The notes below the pieces were generated by a model, which saw only the letters and a list, made by a program, of their open reading frames with translations, ran no database searches and had not been told where the DNA came from. A stretch of 64,000 nt of DNA, taken from the NCBI GenBank assembly GCA_034680345.1, contig JAXISZ010000006.1, forward strand, positions 29,507-93,506, given 5' to 3'. Shown piece by piece: positions 1-8,374 of the stretch. Position 1 is the stretch's first letter. Each line of letters begins with the position of its first letter. The DNA comes from SXZD01 sp034680345. Lineage in GTDB: Bacteria; Pseudomonadota; Gammaproteobacteria; Burkholderiales; Burkholderiaceae_B. The position numbers and the translations under genes are program-made.

Positions 1-417
1 GCGCAGCGCATCAAACTAGTGGCTGAGTTGTCTAAGGTGCGTATTTTTACTGAAGTGATTCAAAACAGCCAGGCTCAACTAGCACCCCTCCCGCGCTTGC
101 GGCAACGGCATACACAGGCATTACCTACTTTATATGTTTTGGATGAACCCACGGTGGGTTTGCATATGAGCGATGTTGAAAAATTAATTGCGGTATTGCA
201 TCGGTTGGTGGATGCTGGGCATACGGTGTTAACCATAGAGCATGACCTCGATTTAATTGCACAAGTTGATTGGGTGATTGATCTGGGGCCAGATGGTGGC
301 ATTGATGGCGGTCGGCTGGTGGCGCAAGCTGCGCCTGCGGTATTAGCAAAAAAACCTGAGCAATCGCATACTGCCAAGGCGTTGGCTGATTTATATCAGC
401 GTCGCTTAAGTGTTTAA
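1..417 (+). CDS. uvrA: Excinuclease ABC subunit A, C-terminal part
   Basis: This is the end of a UvrA, the ATPase that finds DNA lesions for nucleotide excision repair. The frame is open from base 1, so the gene begins upstream; the GTG at 19 is internal. The visible part is the second ABC half: the end of the signature helix (QRIKLVAELS), Walker B with D-loop (YVLDEPTVGLH) and the switch histidine (TIEHDLD). About 25 residues separate the signature helix from Walker B, longer than in E. coli UvrA. That spacing and the GLHMSDVEKLI wording recall the double-length UvrA-like proteins of Burkholderiales, but the upstream part is needed to decide. The SHTAKAL tail is normal for the family. Confidence 0.93.
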   Translation, partial: AQRIKLVAELSKVRIFTEVIQNSQAQLAPLPRLRQRHTQALPTLYVLDEPTVGLHMSDVEKLIAVLHRLVDAGHTVLTIEHDLDLIAQVDWVIDLGPDGGIDGGRLVAQAAPAVLAKKPEQSHTAKALADLYQRRLSV

Positions 418-500
418 CTGCTTAACTGCCTAGGTGGTTTAGTGGTTTTGTGCTTTGGTGGTTTGATCTTTAATTTAATTAAAAAGGAAGAAAAAAGCGT

Positions 501-1002
501 ATGGGTGTTAAAGTTTATGGATCGGCAACAAGTCCGTTTGTTCGTAAAGTTCGTATTCTATTGATTGAAAAAACATTGTTCATGAATGGATACAAGATGA
601 TATTTGGTCTGCAGAAACAAAAGTAGCGCAGTTTAACCCGTTGGTTAAGGTGCCAATTTTGCAACTGGATGAAGGTAGGGTTTTATACGATTCAAGATTG
701 ATTTCTGAAGCTTTAGACAGCATCTACTCAGAATTACCTATTATGCCTTTGAGTGGTGAGGCGAGAATTGCTGTGCGTTTAACGGAGGTGCTGGGCGATG
801 GCATTAAAAACAACAGATACAAAGTGAAACAGGGTTTTTACATGGTGAATTTAGTGTGGCTGATGCTAGTGTTGGCGCAGCCCTAGGCTATGTTTACTTA
901 CGTATACCAGAACATCCTTGGCCTCAGCTGCACCCTCAATTATTACAATACATCAGCTGTTTAGATGAGCGTCTTAGTTTTGCTTTAACGCGCCCATCTT
1001 GA
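501..1002 (+). pseudogene. Glutathione S-transferase pseudogene (two frameshifts and an internal deletion)
   Basis: A good ribosome site (AAGGAAG) precedes ATG 501. The first frame gives a GST N-terminus (VKVYGSATSPFVRKVRILLIEK) and then loses phase near 573. The thioredoxin-fold part continues in another frame (WSAETKVAQFNP, KVPILQLDEG, LYDSRLISEALDSI) up to about 840. A second phase change near 842 restores a GST C-terminus (FSVADASVGAALGYVYLRIPEHPW) that ends at TGA 1002. Only about 165 codons are present where about 200 are expected, and the middle of the helical domain is missing. The parts remain easy to recognise, so the loss looks recent. No intact product is expected. Confidence 0.88.
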
Positions 1003-1009
1003 ATAATCT

Positions 1010-1297
1010 TTAATCTTGGGTCAACAAGTCTAAGTTGCTGCATCGAGTGGTTAAGCCACAATCTAGATGAACAACATACGGGTATAAATGCCCTGGCCAA
1101 CGTCCATAATTGGCAATATTAATAGCGATAACGGTACCCGGTTCATTTAGGTAAGTTACCTTTTGCCCTGGTTTGATTGTTCGATTGTTCATTGATGGTC
1201 GATGCAGGCGTGCCAACATCAAGTTGACGCGGTGCTGGTGTTCATCATAATTTGTGCAATCTTGAGCTTGATTGTCAAAAGCGAGCCATAAAGACAT
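1010..1297 (-). CDS. Hypothetical protein, 95 aa
   Basis: I do not recognise this protein. The start is well supported: a near-perfect Shine-Dalgarno (AAAGGAGGTG on the minus strand) sits just upstream of the ATG. The protein has no signal peptide or membrane segment. Residues 43-75 (KPGQKVTYLNEPGTVIAI, then GHLYPYVVHLDCG) look like a small beta-barrel of SH3 or KOW type, a fold that often binds RNA or protein. It ends 7 bp after the GST pseudogene, facing it, and is divergent from murI. Function is not assigned. Confidence 0.6.
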   Translation of the reverse strand: MSLWLAFDNQAQDCTNYDEHQHRVNLMLARLHRPSMNNRTIKPGQKVTYLNEPGTVIAINIANYGRWPGHLYPYVVHLDCGLTTRCSNLDLLTQD

Positions 1298-1369
1298 GGC
1301 GGCACCTCCTTTCGTTGAGTTTATTTTGGGGGCGCTAGGCGTAAAAGTGTAACCCCTTTTAGGGGATGG

Positions 1370-1396
1370 GGATAAAAACCATATCGGTTTTTATCC
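1370..1396. promoter_or_regulatory. Perfect 11-bp inverted repeat in the divergent murI promoter region
   Basis: GGATAAAAACC (1370-1380) and GGTTTTTATCC (1386-1396) are exact reverse complements with a 5-nt spacer. A second small palindrome (CCCC TTTTA GGGG, about 1353-1365) lies beside it. The repeat sits between the minus-strand gene starting at 1297 and murI. There is no T-run on either side, so an operator or a 5' UTR hairpin is more likely than a terminator. No regulator is identified. Confidence 0.45.
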
Positions 1397-1430
1397 GTTA
1401 CAATCGACGGTGCAATACTCATAAAAACCC

Positions 1431-2291
1431 ATGATCATGTCTATTTCACAAGTGCCAGTTGCAGTATTACAGCGTTCGCCAATTGTTGTTTTTGACTCGG
1501 GTGTGGGTGGGTTATCGGTATTAAAATATTTATTACATACCTTACCTGACGAAAAATTTCTGTATTTTGCAGACGCCGCTTGGGTGCCTTATGGTGAAAA
1601 GCCAACACAGCAGGTTATCGAGCGCAGTTTAACGTTCGCTAATCTTGCGTTTAATCAATATCGGGCCAAGGCATTTGTAGTGGCTTGCAACACAGCCACT
1701 GCAGCGGCCATACAATTGCTGCGAGATCAATATCCTCAAAATATTATTGTGGGTGTAGAGCCTGCTTTAAAGCCGGCTATTGGATTGACACGGACTGGGG
1801 TTATTGGTGTTTTGGCTACAGCCAATACTTTGGCAAGTGAAAAATTTCAGCGTTTGATCAATCAATTTGAAAATCATTGTCAGGTATTGCTTCAACCGTG
1901 TTTTGGGTTGGCTGAGCAAATAGAGGCCGGTGATTTATCTAGCGAGTATTTGCAAGCGCTCATTAGACAATACGTTAAACAATTAATTGAATGTGGTGCT
2001 GATGTTTTGGTGTTGGGGTGTACGCATTATCCGTTTGTGGCGTCGTTAATTAGCCGTTTTGCTGGTGATCGGGTTTGTGTTCTAGAAAGTGGTGCAGCTG
2101 TTGCAAAAGAAACCAAACGTCGAATAGTGCTTGAAAATCTTTGTCATTTTCGGCTGCAAAAAAATCAAGCTCAAACAGATCGAGTTCAAGCATTCACCAC
2201 GGGTGATCCTGAGTCTTTACAGCGGGCTTTTGAGCAATTATTAGGTATGCGGGGGGTGGCTTGTTTGAAAGAGCGCTGCATGTTAATATAA
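1431..2291 (+). CDS. murI: Glutamate racemase
   Basis: MurI converts L-glutamate to D-glutamate for peptidoglycan, a cytosolic and normally essential step. At 286 residues it has the usual length. The N-terminal FDSGVGGLSVL holds the conserved Asp-Ser. The two catalytic cysteines lie in ACNTATAAA (about residue 87) and GCTHYPF (about residue 198), and the YFADAAWVPYGEK motif is present. Translation may start at ATG 1431 or at ATG 1437, two codons later; no clear Shine-Dalgarno decides. It stands alone, with 89 bp to rpsU. Confidence 0.96.
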   Translation: MIMSISQVPVAVLQRSPIVVFDSGVGGLSVLKYLLHTLPDEKFLYFADAAWVPYGEKPTQQVIERSLTFANLAFNQYRAKAFVVACNTATAAAIQLLRDQYPQNIIVGVEPALKPAIGLTRTGVIGVLATANTLASEKFQRLINQFENHCQVLLQPCFGLAEQIEAGDLSSEYLQALIRQYVKQLIECGADVLVLGCTHYPFVASLISRFAGDRVCVLESGAAVAKETKRRIVLENLCHFRLQKNQAQTDRVQAFTTGDPESLQRAFEQLLGMRGVACLKERCMLI

Positions 2292-2304
2292 TTGAGTTTG
2301 TCGG

Positions 2305-2320
2305 AACGTTGTAAAACGTT
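2305..2320 (+). terminator. Weak hairpin after murI followed by T-rich DNA
   Basis: AACGTT-GTAA-AACGTT forms a 6-bp stem 14 bp after the murI stop. A T-rich tract (about 2328-2350) follows, but it does not touch the stem. It could be a weak intrinsic terminator separating murI from rpsU. Confidence 0.3.
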
Positions 2321-2380
2321 TTACTGCTTTTATTTTTTGTTTTTTATTTGTTTCATTATTCATTAATTTAGTGGAATCGC

Positions 2381-2593
2381 ATGCCAACCATTCGTGTTAA
2401 AGAAAACGAGCCATTTGAAGTTGCTCTACGTCGCTTCAAGCGCACCATAGAAAAAACTGGATTACTTACTGAGCTTCGCGCGCGTGAGTTTTACGAAAAA
2501 CCAACCACGGAGCGTAAGCGTTTAAAAGCTGCGGCTGTTAAGCGGCACTTTAAGCGTTTGCGTGGTCAGATGCTTCCTAAAAAAATGTATTAA
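2381..2593 (+). CDS. rpsU: 30S ribosomal protein S21
   Basis: S21 is a small basic protein of the 30S platform near the anti-Shine-Dalgarno, needed for natural mRNA initiation. At 70 residues it matches the family. The N-terminal PTIRVKENEPFEVALRRFKR and the basic C-terminal helix (RKRLKAAAVKRHFKRLR) are both typical. It heads the conserved macromolecular-synthesis cluster rpsU-yqeY-dnaG-rpoD, with 33 bp to yqeY. Confidence 0.97.
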   Translation: MPTIRVKENEPFEVALRRFKRTIEKTGLLTELRAREFYEKPTTERKRLKAAAVKRHFKRLRGQMLPKKMY

Positions 2594-2626
2594 TTTTAAA
2601 ACTACATATTCCTTTTAGGTAAGTTC

Positions 2627-3082
2627 ATGTCTTTAAAGTTACGCATCAGCGACGATATTAAAACCGCTATGAAAGCCAAAGACACCCAAAAATTGGGGGT
2701 TTTGCGTATGCTTTCTGCTGCCATAAAGCAGCGGGAAGTTGACGAGCGAATTGAGTTAACAGACGCTGATGTGCTTTCGTTGGTTGAAAAACAAATTAAA
2801 TTGCGCAAAGAAGCGGCAACTCAGTTTGAGTTAGGTGGGCGTTTAGACTCTGCCGAAGCTGAAAAACAAGAAGCCGCAATTCTCTTGGCCTATCTTCCTC
2901 AACCTTTGACTGTTGAAGAAGTGAGCAACTTAATTGCGGCCTCTTTGCTTGAAGTGGTTGCTCAAGGACCACAAGACATGGGTAAAGTCATTGCTTGCTT
3001 AAAGCCAAAAGTGTCTGGGCGTGTTGACATGAGCGCCTTGTCACAACAGGTTAAACTGGCATTGAGCCGTCTTTCTGCATAA
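2627..3082 (+). CDS. yqeY: GatB/YqeY domain protein
   Basis: A stand-alone YqeY-family protein of 151 residues, the usual length. The domain resembles the tRNA-binding tail of GatB, the amidotransferase for Glu-tRNA(Gln)/Asp-tRNA(Asn). The role of the free protein is poorly defined. Visible features are the N-terminal helical part (LRISDDIKTAMKAKDTQKLGVLRML), the charged middle (EKQIKLRKEAATQFE) and the MGKVIACLKPKVSGRVDM segment. It lies between rpsU and dnaG as in many proteobacteria. An AT-rich spacer with a short tandem repeat follows. Confidence 0.93.
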   Translation: MSLKLRISDDIKTAMKAKDTQKLGVLRMLSAAIKQREVDERIELTDADVLSLVEKQIKLRKEAATQFELGGRLDSAEAEKQEAAILLAYLPQPLTVEEVSNLIAASLLEVVAQGPQDMGKVIACLKPKVSGRVDMSALSQQVKLALSRLSA

Positions 3083-3130
3083 CTTAATCATTAATAAGCT
3101 TGATTTGTTTGCTTGGCTTAATTGTTCTTT

Positions 3131-3157
3131 AATTGCCTTAATTGCCTTATTTGCCTT
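3131..3157. repeat. Three 9-bp tandem units in the yqeY-dnaG spacer
   Basis: Two exact copies of AATTGCCTT are followed by ATTTGCCTT, and a further partial unit follows. The tract is 93 bp upstream of the dnaG start and outside any gene. It may vary in copy number by slippage. No protein or RNA role is evident. Confidence 0.7.
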
Positions 3158-3249
3158 ATTTGGTCTGAGTGTTTTAATCGGCTCGTTGCGTGCGCCTTGT
3201 GTAGATGTTTTTAATGATTTAATAATCTTTGGTGCGTGTTGAGTTACCT

Positions 3250-5070
3250 ATGATTCCACAAGCCTTTGTACAAAACTTATTAGATCGGATTGACATTACT
3301 GATATTGTGGGCCGTTATGTTCAGTTAAAACGAGCTGGCGCCAATTTAAGTGGGTTATGTCCATTTCATCGGGAAAAAACGCCGTCATTTTCGGTTAGTC
3401 CGGCCAAACAGTTTTACCATTGTTTTGGATGTGGTGCGCATGGCACAGCGCTTAGTTTTGTTATGGAGCATTTGGGTTTGTCTTTTCCTGATGCCGTAGA
3501 GCAGTTGGCTTCTGAGGTTGGCTTAAAAGTTCCGCAAGAAAACGACCCGAAACCAGACAACTTGCAAAAATCGCAACAAATATTGCTGTCGGACCGAATG
3601 CAGGCTGCGCAGGGTTTTTATCAAAGTTCTTTGCGTCGGTATCCTCAGGCCATTGAATATTTAAAGGGTCGGGGGTTGACGGGACAATTGGCTAAAAAAT
3701 TTGGTTTAGGTTTTGCGCCGTCTGGTTATCAGGCTTTGGCCACAGTGTTTGCTGATTACCAACATACGCAAGACCTATTGGATTGCGGTTTAGTAATAGC
3801 TTCGCAGCCTGAAGAAAATAAACCAGCCCATCGTTATGACCGTTTTCGTGAACGCATTATGTTTCCCATTCGAAATGTTCGCGGACAAACCATTGGTTTT
3901 GGTGGGCGCGTTATGGGTGTTGGTGAGCCCAAATATTTAAACTCTCCTGAAACCCCTTTGTTTTCTAAAGGCCAAGAACTCTATGGTTTGTTTGAGGCGC
4001 GCACTGCCATACGCTCACAAGGTGCTGTGATTGTTACTGAGGGGTATATGGATGTACTTGCGTTGGTACAATGGGGTTTTGAAAACACAGTGGCCACTTT
4101 GGGTACAGCCTTGACGGCTCAGCACATACAAAAATTATTTCGGCAAACACAGCGGGTGGTTTTTAGTTTTGATGGCGATAATGCTGGCCGTAAGGCGGCA
4201 TGGCGAGCTTTAGAGGCCAGCTTACCATATGCTGGGGATCAAAGGCGCATCGAATTTTTATTTTTACCGGCTCAGCATGACCCTGATTCCTATATTCGAG
4301 AGCAGGGCGCACAAGCGTTTGCAATGGCCTTGGAGGGGGCCATGCCATTATCGGCTTATTTAATGCAGGAGGTGGCAAAGCAGCACCCTTTAGGTCAAGT
4401 TGAAGGTCGCGCGGCTGCAATTGCAATGTTGCGTCCTTTGGTGGGGCAGATTCCGGTGGGGGCGTATCGTTTAGCTTTGGTAAAAACCTTGGCGCAGCAG
4501 CTAGACGTTACGCCAGCAGAGCTTGAGCAGCAGCTTGGTTTATTGGTAAAGGGGCAGCAGTCAAGTGCGCATAGTCCAGGGAAAAAGTCACGCTTAGGTC
4601 AGGCTCGCGCTGTTAGTCGCGCTAATTTACACGATGCGGAGCAGCGTTTGGCGGCTGTGTTGCTCAATGCGCCGCAATGGGCTGCGCTTTGTGCAGACCT
4701 AAAGTTATGTTTTGCTTCCAGTATGGCGCAGTTAACTGTATCTAGGCGCTCGCTTGTGGTGGTGTTGGACGCTTTGTTTATGCAGAATCAAGGTAAAGCC
4801 TCTGTGGCGGGGTTACTTGAACACTTTCGAGGCACAGTGCATGAGGTTTGGGTGGATGCTGCCATGCGTTTATCGTTAACCTTAGATAGTCAGTTAGACA
4901 GTGAAGCAGAAGTTGTGTCTTTGGTGTATCAATGTTTGGATGGCTGGCTTAACGATGAAATTCATGCGGTGGTTGCCACAGGTTTAAAAGATCAAACCAT
5001 GCGCGATTATTACCGAGACTTAAATGAAAAGCGCTTGAATTTAAAACAAATCAGAGTTTCTACGGTATAA
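3250..5070 (+). CDS. dnaG: DNA primase
   Basis: DnaG makes RNA primers at the replication fork together with DnaB. The zinc-binding domain (residues about 35-65) shows CPFHREKTPSF and FYHCFGCGAHG. The TOPRIM core follows with VVTEGYMDVLAL (about residue 260) and the metal-binding FSFDGDNAGRKAA (about residue 305). The C-terminal helicase-binding helical domain is also present. The frame is open back to TTG 3229, but ATG 3250 (MIPQAFVQNLL) matches the family start. The product is about 606 residues. It precedes rpoD by 318 bp. Confidence 0.96.
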   Translation: MIPQAFVQNLLDRIDITDIVGRYVQLKRAGANLSGLCPFHREKTPSFSVSPAKQFYHCFGCGAHGTALSFVMEHLGLSFPDAVEQLASEVGLKVPQENDPKPDNLQKSQQILLSDRMQAAQGFYQSSLRRYPQAIEYLKGRGLTGQLAKKFGLGFAPSGYQALATVFADYQHTQDLLDCGLVIASQPEENKPAHRYDRFRERIMFPIRNVRGQTIGFGGRVMGVGEPKYLNSPETPLFSKGQELYGLFEARTAIRSQGAVIVTEGYMDVLALVQWGFENTVATLGTALTAQHIQKLFRQTQRVVFSFDGDNAGRKAAWRALEASLPYAGDQRRIEFLFLPAQHDPDSYIREQGAQAFAMALEGAMPLSAYLMQEVAKQHPLGQVEGRAAAIAMLRPLVGQIPVGAYRLALVKTLAQQLDVTPAELEQQLGLLVKGQQSSAHSPGKKSRLGQARAVSRANLHDAEQRLAAVLLNAPQWAALCADLKLCFASSMAQLTVSRRSLVVVLDALFMQNQGKASVAGLLEHFRGTVHEVWVDAAMRLSLTLDSQLDSEAEVVSLVYQCLDGWLNDEIHAVVATGLKDQTMRDYYRDLNEKRLNLKQIRVSTV

Positions 5071-5388
5071 TGCGAGGCTTGATTTAGCCAAATTAAGACA
5101 CAGGTGCAAACTAAATTTTAGTTACAGTCAGGGTTGTTGTGGTTATGGTTGTTGTAGTTAGATTTAAAGTTAAGGTTGGTTAAAATATTAACCTTCCTAT
5201 TTTTTGTTTTTTTGTACGGGTATTATTTACAGAAGTTGCTTATTTTTTAATTAATTCAAATAGGTTTCAAGTTTCAGGTATGTGTAAAGCATGTATGGCT
5301 TGTCAACTTGTTATGAACTGATATGAACAGGTGCTCAAAGTTAATACTTACATTGTGTTTGTAACCTTTGCAATATAAGGTATTTTAT
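5071..5388. other. dnaG-rpoD intergenic region
   Basis: These 318 bp of AT-rich DNA carry no convincing ORF. They probably hold the promoter for rpoD, given the long gap after dnaG. I see no hairpin-plus-T-run terminator and no clear operator. The last bases before rpoD give a modest Shine-Dalgarno (AAGG) about 9 nt from ATG 5389. Confidence 0.5.
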
Positions 5389-8049
5389 ATGCCCAAATCT
5401 CGTGCAACCAAGGACAAAAACAGCGAAAACAAAAGCCCTATGCTTGTTGAACCAGAAAAATTTGCGGAGGCAGCAGAGGCAGCGCAGGACGTGGGGTCTG
5501 CAAAAAACGCTAAAACTACAAAATCCAAACAATCAACGGCCAAGATTGCCGATGCTGCTCAGGTAGATAAAAATTTGAGTCTCGGTGGGTTAGAAAAACC
5601 TTTAAAAAATACAGCAGCTGTGTCCAAAGTGTCTAAAGCCAATCAGTTATTGACCGAAGAAGAAATAAGGGAATCTGTGAGTACCTCCTCTAAAGCCATT
5701 GTCAGAAAAGCCTCTCAAGAGAATCAAATTGCGGAGGCGTCTGAAAATTCTCAGGCTGTTAAGCCAGTTATTGCAAAAAAAGGCCGTCCAGCAAAAACTC
5801 TAGCCAACGATACAAGCGTGCAAACAGCCAGCCAGGTAAATTCGCCAAAAGTGTTGCAAGAGTCGGAAAAAGTTGCTGCATCGTCCAAAAAAATAGAAAA
5901 AAACGAAAAAACAGCCACAAGCGGTTCGCAAACAACAAGCGCTACAACTTCTAAGCGTGGGCGCAAACCCAAGGCGGAAAAGGTGGTTAATGCCAAAGCC
6001 AAAGCCAAAGATATCGGTGATCTTGATTCTGAAGATGGTATAGACGATCTTTCTGAATCGGGTGACGACATTATCTCTGATGACGTCTTAGACAGCGAGG
6101 ACCTTGAGGGAGTAGAAGTAGAAGAGGTTGCTACAAAGCTTCCTGACCCAAGTTTGGGTAAGCCTAAACGCGCTTCAAAGGCAAAAGAACGTGCGTTGAT
6201 GAACGCCAGCTATTTTACCCAAACTGCCGGCAGTGAAGAAGAGCTAGAAATTCGCCGAAATCGTTTAAAAACCTTAATTAAACTGGGCAAAGAACGCGGC
6301 TTCTTAACATACGCAGAAATCAACGACCATTTGCCAGAAGATGTTGTTGATCCTGAGGCCATTGAAACCATTATTTCAACTTTTGGTGACATGGGTATTT
6401 CGGTGTTTGAGCAGGCGCCAGACGTTGAAACCTTGCTCATGAATGACAACGCACCGGTTGTATCATCAGAAGACGACGCTGAAGAAGAAGCCGAAGCCGC
6501 ATTATCTACCGTTGATTCAGAGTTTGGCCGTACAACTGACCCTGTGCGCATGTACATGCGTGAAATGGGTACTGTTGAATTGCTTACCCGAGAAGGTGAG
6601 ATTGTGATCGCCAAGCGCATTGAAGAAGGTTTGCGCAATATGGTGACGGCCATTGCTGAATGCCCCAGCACCATTGAAGAGGTGTTGCAAATGGGGCAAA
6701 AAATTATGGCTGGTGAAGTTGTGGTTGATGATATTATTGATGGCATCATAGACCCCAACGCTGAAGTGTTGCCTGAACAAGAAACACTTTTAGAAGACGA
6801 CGACGCAGACGCAGGGGCTGCCAGTGGTTTATCTGCCAAGCAGCTTGAAGAGTTGAAGCAAAGTGTGTTGGTGGTTATAGACCAAATCAGTGACGCTTTT
6901 GGTCGTATGAAGCAGGCTATATACAAATCGCCCGAATATCAGTCTGCACAACAAGAAGTTGCAGAAAAGTTTATGACCATTCGGTTTACTGCCAAATCAG
7001 TTGAAAAATTGTGTGATACCTTGCGTAGTCAAGTAGAGCAAGTTCGGCGCTTAGAACGTGATATTCGCAGAATTGTTGTTGATCGAGTGGGCATGCCCAT
7101 TGAACGTTTTATTCAAGAATTTTCGGGGCAGGAAACCAGTTTACAATGGACCCTAGCCTTATCCAAAGGTGGTGACGTATGGTCTACCACCCTTGGCCGC
7201 CATTTACCAGCGGTACACGAATTACAGCAGAAAATCATAGACCTGCAACAAAAATTTGTAGTCCCCCTTGAAGACCTGAGAAAAATTGCTAAAAAATTAG
7301 CTGAAGGTGAGCGTAAGGCCCGCAATGCTAAAAAAGAAATGATTGAGGCCAATTTGCGTTTGGTTATTTCAATAGCAAAAAAATACACCAATCGTGGGTT
7401 ACAGTTTTTAGACTTAATTCAAGAAGGCAACATTGGTTTGATGAAGGCTGTTGATAAATTTGAGTACCGTCGTGGTTACAAGTTTTCAACATACGCCACA
7501 TGGTGGATTCGTCAGGCCATTACGCGGTCAATTGCTGATCAGGCGCGCACCATTCGTATTCCGGTGCATATGATTGAAACAATTAATAAAATGAATCGTA
7601 TCAGCCGCCAAATTTTGCAGGAAACGGGCATTGAACCCGACCCCTCATTATTGGCCGACCGCATGGAAATGCCGGAAGATAAAATACGTAAAATATTGAA
7701 AATTGCTAAAGAACCCATTTCCATGGAAACCCCGATTGGTGACGACGACGACTCTCATTTGGGCGACTTCATTGAAGACAACGCCACCTTGGCACCGTCA
7801 GATTCAGCGCAATACTCTAGCTTGCGCTATGTTACAAAAGAAGTGTTAGACTCGCTAACACCGCGGGAGGCTAAGGTTTTACGTATGCGTTTTGGTATTG
7901 AAATGTCAACCGATCATACGCTTGAAGAGGTGGGTAAACAGTTTGATGTAACGCGTGAGCGTATTCGTCAAATTGAGGCAAAAGCGCTTCGCAAATTGCG
8001 TCATCCCAGTAGATCGGATAAACTTAAGAGCTTTCTCGAAGGTAATTAA
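5389..8049 (+). CDS. rpoD: RNA polymerase primary sigma factor (sigma-70)
   Basis: RpoD directs core RNA polymerase to housekeeping promoters. ATG 5389 is preferred over the open frame to 5368. The product is 886 residues against 613 in E. coli. Residues 1-265 are a Lys/Ala/Ser/Thr-rich tail with basic patches KKGRPAK (130-136) and KRGRKPK (189-195), then a strongly acidic stretch (about 209-247). Region 1.1 follows (about 285-365), then region 1.2 (DPVRMYMREMGTVELLTREGE), the non-conserved insert, region 2 (NLRLVISIAKKYTNRGLQFLDLIQEGNIGLMKAVDKFEY is spread over it), region 3, and region 4 with the helix-turn-helix EEVGKQFDVTRERIRQIE. Long tails are common in this group. The AT-hook-like patches suggest DNA contact, which is inference. 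Confidence 0.97.
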   Translation: MPKSRATKDKNSENKSPMLVEPEKFAEAAEAAQDVGSAKNAKTTKSKQSTAKIADAAQVDKNLSLGGLEKPLKNTAAVSKVSKANQLLTEEEIRESVSTSSKAIVRKASQENQIAEASENSQAVKPVIAKKGRPAKTLANDTSVQTASQVNSPKVLQESEKVAASSKKIEKNEKTATSGSQTTSATTSKRGRKPKAEKVVNAKAKAKDIGDLDSEDGIDDLSESGDDIISDDVLDSEDLEGVEVEEVATKLPDPSLGKPKRASKAKERALMNASYFTQTAGSEEELEIRRNRLKTLIKLGKERGFLTYAEINDHLPEDVVDPEAIETIISTFGDMGISVFEQAPDVETLLMNDNAPVVSSEDDAEEEAEAALSTVDSEFGRTTDPVRMYMREMGTVELLTREGEIVIAKRIEEGLRNMVTAIAECPSTIEEVLQMGQKIMAGEVVVDDIIDGIIDPNAEVLPEQETLLEDDDADAGAASGLSAKQLEELKQSVLVVIDQISDAFGRMKQAIYKSPEYQSAQQEVAEKFMTIRFTAKSVEKLCDTLRSQVEQVRRLERDIRRIVVDRVGMPIERFIQEFSGQETSLQWTLALSKGGDVWSTTLGRHLPAVHELQQKIIDLQQKFVVPLEDLRKIAKKLAEGERKARNAKKEMIEANLRLVISIAKKYTNRGLQFLDLIQEGNIGLMKAVDKFEYRRGYKFSTYATWWIRQAITRSIADQARTIRIPVHMIETINKMNRISRQILQETGIEPDPSLLADRMEMPEDKIRKILKIAKEPISMETPIGDDDDSHLGDFIEDNATLAPSDSAQYSSLRYVTKEVLDSLTPREAKVLRMRFGIEMSTDHTLEEVGKQFDVTRERIRQIEAKALRKLRHPSRSDKLKSFLEGN

Positions 8050-8083
8050 TAAAAAACTAGCGGGTAATTAATAAAAAACTAGC
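8041..8083. repeat. 21-bp exact direct repeat across the rpoD stop codon
   Basis: The 21 bases 8041-8061 are repeated exactly at 8063-8083 with one G between them. The first copy includes the last Gly-Asn codons and the stop of rpoD. The second copy is non-coding. This is a simple recent tandem duplication of a 22-bp unit. Confidence 0.9.
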
Positions 8084-8180
8084 CAATAAAGTTTGAAAAT
8101 AAAGCCAAAAAAGGCAAAACTAAAGAGCAAAGTTAAAAAGATTAACAAAACAAAAAAAATAAACAAAAAGATTAAAACAA

Positions 8181-8259
<79 letters not shown>

Positions 8260-8265
8260 AAATTT

Positions 8266-8300
8266 AAAATGGATTGCAGAGATGCGGTCCATTTTTTTTT
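8266..8300 (+). terminator. Intrinsic terminator after the tRNA
   Basis: AAAATGGA (8266-8273) pairs with TCCATTTT (8288-8295) across a 14-nt loop. The T-run continues to 8300. It ends the rpoD-tRNA transcript. Confidence 0.75.
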
Positions 8301-8374
8301 GCCTAAACAGCGGCTAAGAACTTCCCCGGCACTGCTAGCAAGAAGGCGGCAGCTTAAAAGACGGGATCAAGAAG

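Noticed and set aside
6210..6926. 238-codon minus-strand frame inside rpoD
   Set aside because: It is a shadow of the rpoD coding sequence. The opposite frame has the conserved sigma regions, and this one has no start signal or family resemblance.
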